Shown piece after piece: positions 54,440-64,000 of a stretch of DNA of 64,000 bases. The notes under the pieces are model-generated. The model ran no database searches. It saw only the letters and a program-made list of their open reading frames with translations, and had not been told where the DNA came from. Location: NCBI GenBank assembly GCA_038030265.1, contig CM075938.1, positions 7,913,009 through 7,977,008 of the forward strand. Reading direction: 5' to 3'. This DNA is from Corythucha ciliata. Lineage: Eukaryota > Arthropoda > Insecta > Hemiptera > Tingidae. How positions within the stretch are numbered: position 1 is the first letter of the stretch; each line of letters starts with the position of its first letter. A program made the translations under genes and the position numbers.

Positions 54440-57400
54440 TCAGTCCCTCCGACTTTTCAATTCGACGCACGTTTTCGGAATGTTATAGAAATTTGCCATG
54501 TAGTGCGGCAACGGCAGTTGAACAGCATTGTCCTTGACCAATTGTTTGAAAATTTCGTCGACACCGTGTCCGCTCTTGTTTGTGAACGTCAGCTTCGTCT
54601 CGCACATTGTTCCTCGACAAGCCGGTATGACGGAGCCTCCTTGGAATTCGCAACTAGCCTTTAAAAAACAAAAAACAAAAAAACTGGCGATACAACACGC
54701 TGTTACAATATGGGGGTGGAGGAGGAGGGGGATGGTGTCAATCAATGTGTTTACTTTGGCGGTCAACTCATTTATGCTCGAGCACTCGGGAAAGACGGTC
54801 TCGGCGTACTCTTCCCTTTGATGTTCCTGGGTGAAGTCAATAACGCCGTCATCAAACATCGGTTCTGTTGAAACAATAAAATAAAAATACATTAGAACGA
54901 AAAATTACAAAATAAAATGTTCCTTACCCCTTGCAACGAATTCGAGCGGTTGGTTAACAATGTGAGCCTCGTTCCTTCGAAGCATGCCAAACATCCCACG
55001 AACGTCTTTACTGGCAAGTTCCTCTTCGTTGCACGACTCGAATCCAAGAGCTCGGCTAAAAAGCTGAGGGCTGGAGATTTTAATTTTGATCGAAAACTTT
55101 TCGGCGTGACAAGAGGGGAGATTTACCTGAAGAGAGCTGTCCGATGGACTTCTAGCGGTGTAGAACGCGTGGTGAGGTTCGTCGAGGTTGATGACGTAGA
55201 TGATTGGTTTCAAGAAAACGACGCCTCGCTTGCTGGTTTTCTTTTCTGACACCATCAGCCAGGCGAGTTTCACCTCTTCTTCGTAATCTTCTTCCATGAA
55301 CAAAACATCCTAAGAACAAAGAGATGTTTCACATGGAGCGGCGTACTCGTCGGTGGTTTTGCTTACGGCGTCTCGCGCTTCCCTCCGGTAATAGCTGATA
55401 ATGTTCTCATTGAGTTTCATCGTAGTTCTGGGAACAGGGTCGACTTGATTGGAAAAACGTAAGCACTGCCATTTCCGATTCATGTGGTAGGCTGCGTCTA
55501 TGAACAACCAAATTTAACTTTTGAAGACGAGAACGCTAGGAATCACCCAAGTCCTCGGGGGAGTGGGCCCTGCAGTATCATCGGAAACGGTGGAGAGGAC
55601 TTATTGTCACGCTATTAACCAGCGAGTTTGCCGAGACGCTACGCATTCTATACAGGTTATAATCCAAACATTTAACTTGAGAGCGGACTCGAAAGGCCTA
55701 GAACTCAAGCCAGTAGCGCCGACTCAGTCATTATAGCTGCGAATGAGCGCTTTTTGTCGACCTTGACCGCGAATTTACGCATTTTCTTCATTTTAGCAGT
55801 GAGTCAGGAGGGTTTCTCAAATGTATCCACGAATTATCTCATTCTCTAAGGCCTTTCGGCCGCGAATAAGCGTTTTTTCTAGATCATCGCACGCGAAGTA
55901 GCGCTTTTTTTTTTTTTTTTTTTTTTAGTTCTATAGCCGCGAGTTAACGCTTTTTTCAATTATGGCTGCGGATTATCGTTTTTATTAATTTTGGGCCGTG
56001 AATTAGTGATTTTTTTTTTTTTACTTCGAGTGGGCGGGTTTCAATTAACTATTAGCCGCTTATCAACGCTTTAGAGCCTAAAAATCCAATTTTTTCATCT
56101 TTAAGCTTCGGGGACCTGGGGACTGGGTTTGATACAGACCCCCGCACCAGCTAAGGATTATGAGTTCCTCGGACAACGCTAAACCGAGAAGTACCGCCGT
56201 GTCCAGCCTGACGCGGGACAGAGTGGCCACCAGCCAGGACTTTAACTGTCCACAGATGAGTGTCCCGCGTCAAGGTCGTTCAGCCGATTTTCTCGACTCC
56301 AGGAGCGCATGCTCGGTGAAAACAAAAAGAATCCCGAAAGTATGGTTGCCATGGTGGCGTCTTAGGCGGCGTTCATACTATGGCGATACGATATCGTTTC
56401 TACATCACTCAGACACATTTCCAGTTGTTTCTATCTGTCCCAGATGCTGTTAATTGGCGTCGGCGATGTCGAAACGATATCGTATTGCTCTAGTATGTTC
56501 GCCACTTTAAACCGGCGCGGTTTAAGACGGTTTTTATGGGCGCCATGGTTCCCACTGATGCATTTTTTCGAGACCTATGGTAACAACCAACGTTGGGCAG
56601 AATACTAATGAGGAAGTAGGTACGCGGCTAAAACTTTGAAAAAATCACCAAACATTCGTGGCTAATACTTCGAAAAAGCGTTCATTCTTGGTTTCTCGAT
56701 GCAACTTCCATAGGTACCAAAATTGAGGAAATAGAGGCCATTTGACGACTAGCATTTAGTAAAAACGCTAAGTGCCTTTCTAGGGCCAAGTCCGCGGATA
56801 AAATTGAGAAAAACCGGTAATTTAAGGCTATAAAAGTTAAAAAATTGCAGCTAAAATTAAAAAAAAAGAATAACTATAACATAAACACTAGCTATTCAAC
56901 ACTTTTGTAGAAAACTGTCAAAGTAATCGTCAAATTGAATTTTTCAGGCCAAGCAGTCCATTTCGTATAACCTGGAAACTTTTCTATGCCAAAAAAATTG
57001 CAAGTCAAGTTCAAAAATTTGCAATTTAACCCCAAAATGGAGCAGTGAACCCCCAAAACTGGCAATTTATCCCAGAGAATCAACAATTTATAACTCCAAA
57101 AGCTAGCTATTTTTTATTTATAAACTTGCCATGATCCCAACTGGCATTTTTACCAAAACTGCTAAATTTTTATTATGTTTTTAGGCATTACCAAAACTTC
57201 TTTCCCTATGGAACATGAACGTAAAAATCGTGCATTCCAACTATTTTGAAGCAGTCGATCGTCAAATTGGAATTTTCAGGCACAGGACAGTCAATTCTAC
57301 CCTAGAAACACGAATTTTATCCCGTAATCCTAGTTTTTTGTTCCAAAACTAGCAAGTTAACTTGAATATGGGGGCAATTGAACTCTAAAAATTGGCTACC

Positions 57401-60400
57401 ATAGCGTCAGTTGTCATGTTAACCTATACCACAGCAACCGTTGCTGTGGTAACTTTTAGCATAACAACGGTTCCCATGGTAACTTTTAGCATAACAACGG
57501 TTGCCACGGTAACGGTTACCATAGCAACGGTTGTCATAGTAACAGTTACCACAGTAATGGTTGCCATGGTAACGGTTACCGTAGCAACTGTTTCCAAGGC
57601 AGCGGTTGCCATTGTGATCGTTGCCATGCTATTTTCCGTCATGGTAACGATCACAACGTCAACAGCTACCATGGCAACCGTTGCTATGGTGACTGTTAAC
57701 ATGGCAACTTTACGAAGGTTACTGTTACTGTGGTAACGGCTACCGTAGCCACGGTTTCCATGGTAGCTGTGGCTATTGTAATCGTTGTCATGATATTCTT
57801 TGCTATGATAACTAGTTTCTATGGTTTCACGATTACAATGGCTATAGCTACCATGTAAACCGTTTCTATGGCTACTATCAATGGTTTCCATTGTATAGCC
57901 GTAGCCATTGTAATCGTGTTACCATGGAAACGGTCATCGTAGCAACGGATGCCACGGCAACGGTTAACACCAAGGTGACTAAACTTTCTATAGGTGTCGC
58001 AGATCTTCGGCCATTACTGTCCTTCACCTACGTCACGAGCAGTCCCAACCGCCTTTGCGCTGGACCCAATTGTTATTGCGCTGGATTAATTGTTATTGGG
58101 TTGTGATTTTTGAGAAATCATAAACTTCAATTTCAAAATTAACTCACTCTGCTGCTCTAGTGTGAGCAATCGGGAGCAAAGAACTGCTGGTTACGTCAGT
58201 CTCCACCCCTCCCGTCCGATGGACAGGGGGAAATCTGCGGCACCTATAGTAAAGTTTAGTCACCTTGGGTCAACACAGCAACGTTTGCCACATTGGCTAT
58301 TGCCATAGCAACCGTATAGACTGTTAACATTAAGTCCGTTCCGTTGTGTTGTAGTGCTACACTGGTGCAGAAAACCATGTGATCTCATTGACTTTTATGA
58401 TCGACTCCCAGGTGTGGGACGAGTGTTTTCGTGGACTTCGGCCTCTCAATCGGCTGTCCTGAAGCCTCAAGAAGAGCCTCGGCGCAGGTGTTTCTCACTG
58501 TTTCGCTCCGGAGTCGAGAACACTGGCAGAATCCAACGGTATCACACGAAACGCTAATTTTTGCTCTCGCTATGTGTCTTTTCATGCTATAGTAACCGTT
58601 ACCATGGCAACGGTTCACATAGCAACGGTTACCATGGTAACGGCTCACACAGCAACGGTTACCATGGTAACGGCTCACATAGTAACTGTTGCCATACCAA
58701 CGGTTGCTAAACGGTCATGGTAAAGTGCGACATTTCACGAAACGACTATTGCAGCTAATCGTTATTAGTCCGGGAGCCCACCGTATGAAAAATCCGGCTC
58801 ATCTGATCGTGTCTGGCATCTGTGCCGGACGTTTTTTATGGCCTAGAAGATGACACTTCTGATATCGCCATAAATGTTCCGTGGAACAGGGGCTCATGGG
58901 GGTCGTGGGAAATGACTTTTTACTCTCGCCAGTCGTTTTCAAACCACCCAAAGGTGTGTTTGCCAACAGCTAGCTCTGCTGTGAGCCCCTGTGACCGACG
59001 GAAAATTTCTGGCGATCTCAGAAGTGTCATCTCCTTGACCATAAAAAACGTCCTGCGCAGGTGTCAGACGCGATCAAATGACCCGGATTTTTCGTACTGT
59101 GGGCTCCCGGACTAATAACGATTAGCTCCAAACGCGAATTTGTGACTGAAATTGAGAAAATTCGCAAATTCATGGCTATGGGAGGGGGTGGGGCAAAACC
59201 GCTAATCTGCGGCTGAAATTGAGAAGAACGATACACTCGCCAAAAAAGCGCTAATTTGCGGCTAGAGCCCAAAAATCGCCCCTAACTGAGAGATTGATGA
59301 GGCCAGCAAGACGTCCAGATTCAACAGTGTGCTGACTGGGTGGAATAATGACTAAAATGTGAAATTACCCTCTCCCCTCACCCTTACAAGATTTCAATCT
59401 GATCCTCCCCCCCCCCCCAGGACAAATTCCTACCTACGCCACTGGAACTCCGTTATGAGCTGTTTCCGCTCGTGTATCGTACGGCACTCTCTCTACACCT
59501 ACCAATGGCCAAAGATAAGGAAATTCGAACGAAATTGTTCAAAAACTTTAGCGTAACACGTACAAGAAGAAGTCCTATGGAGGAAGAAATAGTAAATTTC
59601 TTTACTTGTAATTTTAGGCCTCAAATTTTTTTAAAGTGAGGCGAAGTGGGCGCAGGCGCGGATCCAGAGTCGGCTTAAGGAGGGGGCCATGACCCCATGA
59701 AACGCCGTAACTATTTGGCTAAAATATTCCTGGTCCCTAATGAAGTGAACTCAACCTATGGATGGAGGGGGGAAGGCATAGCCTCTCATGTCCCGCCGCT
59801 GGAACTTCTGAGTTTTGGACTCGGCAAACCGTATAATCTGCGCGTTCAACCTCACTCCCGCCTTATCGCTTGACCTCTTTGCGACACGTTTTCTAGGGGC
59901 AATTGGGCATTGTCCAAGGGACTCATTTACCACGTCCGATTCAGTTAGAAACACTTTGAAAACATAAACACGGCACAAAACACAGCAGCGAATTTAGAGG
60001 TTTCTCGACACAGTGAGTCCGAAAATCGAGACGAATTTCCAATCAGATGGGCGGTTGAAGTGGTTCTCACTGTAACGCCACCGTTTTTTGACCACTTATT
60101 GCTCACATTCGCATAAGGTTGTGGACATTACGTTGAACATGCTATCCGCACAAGCGACAGCTGCCTGAATTACAGCAGAGTTTGAGGGGCTCAGAGGGCG
60201 CTTGAGTTCAGTGAGTAAGGTGAAGACGGTCGTATTTGGGGGGGGGGGGGAACTACTGGGTCATTGATTGAGTCAATTAATATTTGACGGCGCGAATAGC
60301 CTTTTATTTGGCCATTTCGCATGGCACGAATTGCGTCAGTTAAGCCACATACTTGCGCAAATGCAGTACAACCATTTTAATGGCGTGGAGGCTCAGTATT

Positions 60401-63400
60401 TGGTCATTTATTAAGCACGAATGGTAAGTTTCGCCATTTCCAGGGCACGAATTGTCGGTTTAGCAATTAATTTTTAGGGCGTGATTAGCCATTTTTATGG
60501 TACAAAATAGTCCGCCATCCATTTTTAGGTTGCGAATGGTCAGTTCGCCATTTCCAAGGTGCAAATTGTCAGGTCATTTATATGTATGAGGAATGAATAA
60601 TAGCCTCAGCGATATTTTCAGAGCAGTTTTGGCATTTTAGGGTCCGAATGGTAAGTTTTGCCATTTTTGAAGCGAGAATTGCCCGTTTGGTCATTTTTAC
60701 ACCAGGCATTCCATGTTTAGTAATTTTCTACGCACGAATGGTCAGTTTTGGCCATTTTAACGGCAGGAATTACCTGTTCAGGCATTTTAGGGCGCGAATT
60801 TGTGGCAGGTAAAGTCAGTTTCACCATGTTTAGAGCGCAAATCGCTAGTCAGCTTAGGCATTTTCAAGGCGCGAATCGTCAGTTTTGCCATTTTTAGGGC
60901 GTAAGTAGTCACGTAAAGCCAAAGGCGCGAATAGTCAGTATTGGCCATTTTTGGAGCACGAATTGTCAGTTTGGCCCATTTTCAAGGCTGTAAGGATCGT
61001 CAGGCTAGCCATTTTTAGGTTGCTTTTTTTAAAGCGAGAATTTTTCCACGCATTTAGTCAGCTCAGCCATTTTCAAGGCGCTAATAGTTAGTTTTGCCAC
61101 TTTAGGGGTGCTATTACCTTTAGTTTAGCCTTTTTTATGGTGGGCATAGCAATTGCTTAGCTATTTTTAGGCACTGAATGGCTGTCAAGCCATTTTTAAT
61201 TGAGCGAAACAGACAATTTCCCAAGCAATGAAAATTGAGACAAATTGTCGATCGGAAGAATATCAATGAAAGAGTTCTCACAGTGACCCTACTTCCTGCA
61301 CCCGAACTTTTCCGCGGACAGCCCTGAAGGCCACGGAAGAATCTCGATGCTTGTGGACCTCTCAGGGGCCTAGGTACGAATGGTCTCGAAAAAATGCCGC
61401 ATAAGGGATCCAAGGACGCCGTGGCAACCACACCGCTGTTTTTGTTACCAACCGCTCGTACTAGTGTCCCTGGAGTCGATAAAACCGGCTGATACCAACG
61501 ACCACGACGTGAAACATTCATTACTGGATCGTTAAAGGGGCTTTATTTCTCGGTTAAACATGGTTCGGGGACTTATAAATCACGTCTGCTTCAGACTAGA
61601 ATCTTACAGCGTTTTCCATTTATATAAAATTCTGCTCTAGAGCAATTAACTTCCACTTGTCTTCTCCACTAACATGATGTGTTTTAATTCAGAGAGGACG
61701 AGTGGAAATGGTTTGCTCTACAGCAGAATTTTATGTAAATGGAAAACGCTATTAGACCCTGGAATTTGAGGACTTGACTATCCCTCGTTTGTGTTTGGGA
61801 GGTGGTTTTGATTATGTTTTTTGCGCAAGTGATCCGCCACTGAGTGGGCGGGGCCTATTTTATCCCAGCTGAATTCTATTGGTTGGTAGGCTTCAGATTT
61901 GATTTTTTTTTTTTTACATTTTCTTGCACTGGTGAGGGAATGAAATCCATTCTCGCCCTAGGGCGAGAAAGTGGCCCCTTTCTAAACGCTGGAGGAGGGT
62001 TCAGCGAGCGGGAAAGGGGTTATTCTAGGGTTTGTGTAGAGAAACAGCCAAAAAATCCCGAAGTTTTATTCTTCAGGTATCGTATCAACCATAGCAACGG
62101 GGTTTCACGTCAAAACTGGCAATTTATCCCTTGTACCAGGCAATTTATCCCCCAAAACTAGCAATTTAACACAAAAAAAAACTGATATTTCAACAAAAAC
62201 TGGCGTTTTAGCAGAAACGGGTATGTTTAAGCAAAAAACTCGCACTGAATGTCCACCATTTATTCCACAAATTGTCGGTGTATCCCCCCCCCTCTCAGTT
62301 GGTGATTTATCTTGTCCTCCTCCCGCGTTCACGTCGAAAAAGACACGCATTTAGTAGGTACTGGGGATTTTCTGCCTCTTTTCTCATTAGTATTCTGCCC
62401 ATTGGGTATTAGTTACTATGTGTGTAGGAAAATACCCAAAATTAACTATTTTGCGGGTTGTCGGGCGTTCTGTTGGACATTTTCCGACTTTGGTGCAGTG
62501 AGATAGGTACCCCAAGATAGGGGTAGCCGGCCGTTATTGTATGTGAATCATTGTGAGTCATAAAAAATGGGACATTTTAAGGGGTGCCTGGTGATTTCTG
62601 TCTGCACCAGTAAAATTAGCATCCCCCCCCCCCTTTAGACACCTCGAATTGGTGTATTTTTGTTCATTTTAGCGGCAGATGAGTGCATTTTTCTCAATAT
62701 TAGCCGGAAATCAACGCTTTAAAGCCTAAAAAGCCCAATTTTTCCCATCTTCACGCTCAGGGGGGGGGGGGCCCTCCGACAACAGACAATTCCCCTCGAC
62801 ACTACGTCGGCACACTACTGGCGTTGCGGTTATTCGCTGGACTAAACGTCTGTTGATTATTCGGCCACCACTAGCGGGAAAATTCGGGCCGGATTAAGTA
62901 CCGAAAATACAAGATTAATAGGGGAGAACCTTTTTCATCCGTTCATTAGGAAATCCGTTTCGATTTGTGTCGTTAAACCCCTCTGGATAGACAGTTTTGC
63001 CCTTTTTTGCGAAAATGAGTCTGGGCTTAGTGGGGGGGGGGGGTTCTCGATTTTGGACCTTTTTTTTAAGGTTATTGATTTGAGTCGGACGCGCTAAGGA
63101 GTCTCCGAGGTGGGCCGAAAGACTCCTGGAAGGGGGCGACGGCTACCCTGAAATTTGGCATTTTGAGATGTTGTTAATCTCAGCCGACAGAAGACCCAAA
63201 GACTCTTTGCTGGACTTCAATTGGGACAATACTTGAGAGACAAATTGGAACAAAGTACTTTTGACAACTCTTGAGAAGTATAAAGGCTTAGCCAAGTACG
63301 AAGTGGACCAAAATAAGAACACATCGAACAGGGCAGGTTGTTTCAGAATACAAGCGTTAAATTGGTGGTTAAACTCACCGTTCAGTTCCAGAAGAACGAG

Positions 63401-63700
63401 CACTTTACGTTGATCATTTCTGTCCAAAGTAGCGTTCTAGAAAATAAAACCAAGTTATCCAACGAATCGTCAAGGACTGCCCATGAAACTGATTAACTAC
63501 AACAATACCTTAAATTGCCGTACGATGACATCGACAACAGTTTTAAGTTCAGTTTTGAGGCGTTTGTCTCGTATCGTTTTTGTAACTTCAGTCCAAGAGA
63601 CACGACCGATGGAACCGTCCAGCAATTCCAAAAGGTCTTTTATTTCAGGAAGCGAGAATTTTGACAAACCCACGCGCAATTGCTTCAGAAAATTCGCCAT
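54440..63700 (-). CDS. CENPN: Centromere protein N (CENP-N), 7 coding exons
   Basis: CENP-N belongs to the constitutive centromere-associated network, where it binds CENP-A nucleosomes and pairs with CENP-L. Exons (minus): 63700-63509, 63436-63379, 55497-55367, 55309-55127, 55063-54928, 54864-54755, 54658-54440. All introns are GT-AG with agreeing phases (0,1,0,0,1,0). The sum is 342 aa, against 339 in human. Residues 1 to about 90 form the helical pyrin-like domain (MANFLKQLRVGLSKFSLPEI; then LLELNDAAYHMNRKWQ, spanning the exon 2/3 join). VKLAWLMVSEK, KPIIYVINLDEPHHAFYTA and the C-terminal KDNAVQLPLPHYMANFYNIP correspond to the conserved CENP-N positions (WIRIAW, YVVYYSQTPYAF, LLTCIP). Identity is low, so the call rests on length, order of motifs and the fit of two distant exon groups. 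Intron 2 is 7.9 kb and repeat-filled. Confidence 0.85.
55735..56130 (+). repeat. 30-bp array fragment in CENP-N intron 2
   Basis: CTCAATTTTAGC/GCGAATTAGCG-type units. It ends with TTTTTTCATCTTTAAGCTTC and a G-rich edge, like 17560-17620. Confidence 0.65.
56365..56505. mobile_element. Short inverted-repeat element (MITE-like)
   Basis: The left arm GGCGGCGTTCATACTATGGC...GATACGATATCGTTTC is mirrored by GAAACGATATCGTATTGCTC...GTATGTTCGCC on the right. That is about 35 bp of imperfect TIR around a spacer of about 70 bp. Possible flanking TTA/TTTA. Confidence 0.6.
56580..57385. other. Mixed array remnants in CENP-N intron 2
   Basis: A few minus-oriented 30-bp units (about 56620-56870), then units of the CCAAAACTGG-AATTT type (about 57000-57370). 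No exon seen. Confidence 0.55.
57390..58000. repeat. Cluster of GTTNCCATGGNAAC motifs (RFX X-box-like)
   Basis: A degenerate array whose 14-15 bp unit is a near palindrome. Sites matching GTTNCCATGGNAAC include 57470-57483 (GTTCCCATGGTAAC) and 57560-57573 (GTTGCCATGGTAAC). A near match, GTTACCATGGAAAC, is at 57918-57931. One-mismatch forms are frequent (for example 57515-57528, 57665-57678). The motif is the X-box bound by RFX factors. The repeated frame (Thr/Val/Ala-rich) is not a gene. Confidence 0.75.
58590..58700. repeat. Second X-box-like cluster
   Basis: Three perfect sites at near-regular 30-bp spacing: 58598-58611 (GTTACCATGGCAAC), 58628-58641 and 58658-58671 (both GTTACCATGGTAAC). 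They alternate with GGCTCACANAGCAAC. More diverged copies lie at about 58265-58330. Confidence 0.8.
58753..59127. mobile_element. Long-TIR foldback MITE
   Basis: 375 bp. The outer 29 bp (AGCTAATCGTTATTAGTCCG, then GGAGCCCAC) are an exact inverted match between the two ends. The arms then stay about 80-90 percent complementary for roughly 150 bp each (GACACTTCTGA, GGGGCTCA), leaving a loop of about 70 bp. No target duplication was recognised and it has no coding capacity. The ORF across it is a palindrome artefact. Confidence 0.85.
59128..59448 (-). mobile_element. End of a CAGTGGCGTAGGTAGG-type element
   Basis: The reverse complement of this segment matches 37671-37980 at roughly 90 percent by eye, including the terminal CAGTGGCGTAGGTAGGAATT, the G-run, and the first array units. 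Its other end is not identified; the foldback MITE lies just beyond it. Confidence 0.7.
60280..61200 (-). repeat. 30-bp minisatellite, inverted TGGCCAAACTGAC type
   Basis: Units with GCCATTTTTAGGGCGCGAAT and GTCAGTTT. Same family as 24480-25115 and, inverted, 7850-11943. Confidence 0.8.
61604..61754. mobile_element. Small foldback MITE
   Basis: AGCGTTTTCCATTTATATAA plus AATTCTGCTCTAGAGCAA on the left is mirrored by TTGCTCTACAGCAGAATTTT plus ATGTAAATGGAAAACGCT on the right, about 38 bp with two mismatches and a loop of about 70 bp. A related single end (GAAAACGCTATTAGGCCC) lies near 45480. Confidence 0.8.
61851..63378. other. Remainder of CENP-N intron 2
   Basis: No exon recognised. It contains CCAAAACTGG-type units (about 62100-62240), several G- and C-runs, and a right edge resembling other array-element ends (CCCATCTTCACGCTCAGGGG, about 62742-62761). 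The fragment at about 63140-63310 has an open minus frame next to exon 2, but it lies outside the spliced product. Confidence 0.5.
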
Positions 63701-64000
63701 AATGTCGCGGTTGTTAACAAATAAAATAAAAACACACGAACTATTAAAGATCAACTCCCGAGCGAGGCTGCAAAGTCCAAACTTCTACTAAATTTTAATA
63801 TTTGTTGTATCTTTTCTCTTTTGAAACTGATTCCCGGGTTTCACAACGGAATCTGTCAGGTTTGGAAGGGAAGGTTACAGTGAGGTTGCAGTGGCTGAAA
63901 GTGGGCATTCGGGAAATTTTCTAGAGTTAAATTTGTTTAATTAATTTCTGCCGAATCGTCTCATTGATCGTAACCGACCATGACTATGGATCTCACTGAC
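63701..64000 (-). promoter_or_regulatory. Probable 5' UTR and promoter side of CENP-N
   Basis: Lies directly upstream of the CENP-N ATG at 63700. No TATA box or other gene is evident before the window ends. Confidence 0.4.

Larger units (their letters stand above)
59653..61842. mobile_element. hAT-like carrier with 30-bp minisatellite
   Basis: Perfect 8-bp duplication AGTGGGCG (59645-59652 and 61843-61850). The left end CAGGCGCGGATCCAGAGTCG and the right end GTGATCCGCCACTG are the same termini as the 20-bp carrier at 40386-45293, and the left subterminal GGCTTAAGGAGGGGGCCA also matches. The internal array is different: a 30-bp type at about 60280-61200. A small MITE is nested near the right end. 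Located in CENP-N intron 2. Confidence 0.9.

Noticed and set aside
56160..56453. 97-codon plus-strand ORF
   Set aside because: It runs into the inverted repeat at 56365-56505, shows no recognisable domain, and lies within CENP-N intron 2.
57392..57891. Thr/Val/Ala-rich ORFs on both strands
   Set aside because: They are produced by the GTTACCATGGCAAC-type repeat. Both strands are open because the unit is a near palindrome.
61135..61521. 128-codon minus-strand ORF in the 59653 carrier
   Set aside because: No transposase or other motif is recognisable, and its lower-coordinate part is minisatellite. I could not support it as a gene.
63143..63310. Open minus-strand segment next to CENP-N exon 2 as an extra exon
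   Set aside because: An alternative acceptor would keep the frame open, but the peptide has no counterpart in CENP-N, while the exon 2 to 55497 join gives matching phase and a conserved motif across the junction.

Overview
This is a nuclear window from an invertebrate animal, and I cannot name the taxon. Three conserved metazoan genes can be assembled exon by exon with GT-AG introns and consistent phases: heparan sulfate 2-O-sulfotransferase (Hs2st, minus, 5621-13765), the cyclin-box protein Cables (plus, 14205-35238) and the kinetochore protein CENP-N (minus, 54440-63700). A tRNA-Pro(AGG) gene lies on the minus strand at 35525-35596. One more first coding exon, from an unidentified gene, is on the minus strand at 4521-4630. 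Hs2st and Cables are divergent with 439 bp between their start codons.

The exons occupy only about 3.6 kb. Most of the rest is mobile DNA and degenerate minisatellite. From left to right: an internally deleted Ty3-type LTR element with identical 96-bp LTRs (437-3206). Next is Hs2st, whose 6.6-kb intron 3 is filled with 17-bp and 30-bp arrays and one hAT-like element. Then comes Cables, whose 19-kb intron 1 holds an intact young Ty1/copia element (19691-24293) nested in a larger hAT-like element, followed by two long 30-bp-unit arrays in opposite orientation that meet near 30480. An 18.8-kb intergenic region follows, in which a minus-strand non-LTR retrotransposon (36287 to about 47030) is split by a hAT-like element (40065-45684) that is itself split by a second one (40386-45293) carrying a 20-bp minisatellite. 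Last is CENP-N, whose 7.9-kb intron 2 holds foldback MITEs, a cluster of RFX X-box-like motifs and another minisatellite-bearing hAT-like element (59653-61842).

The most unusual feature is that the degenerate 20-31 bp arrays are not free satellites. Several lie between short terminal inverted repeats flanked by 8-bp target-site duplications: CTAAAATC, TCCAGTTT, GAGATGGC, AGTGGGCG, CATATTAT/CGTATTAT. Two elements with the same termini (40386-45293 and 59653-61842) carry different minisatellites. I read these as a set of non-autonomous hAT-like carriers whose interiors are minisatellite arrays. No transposase gene for them is visible here.
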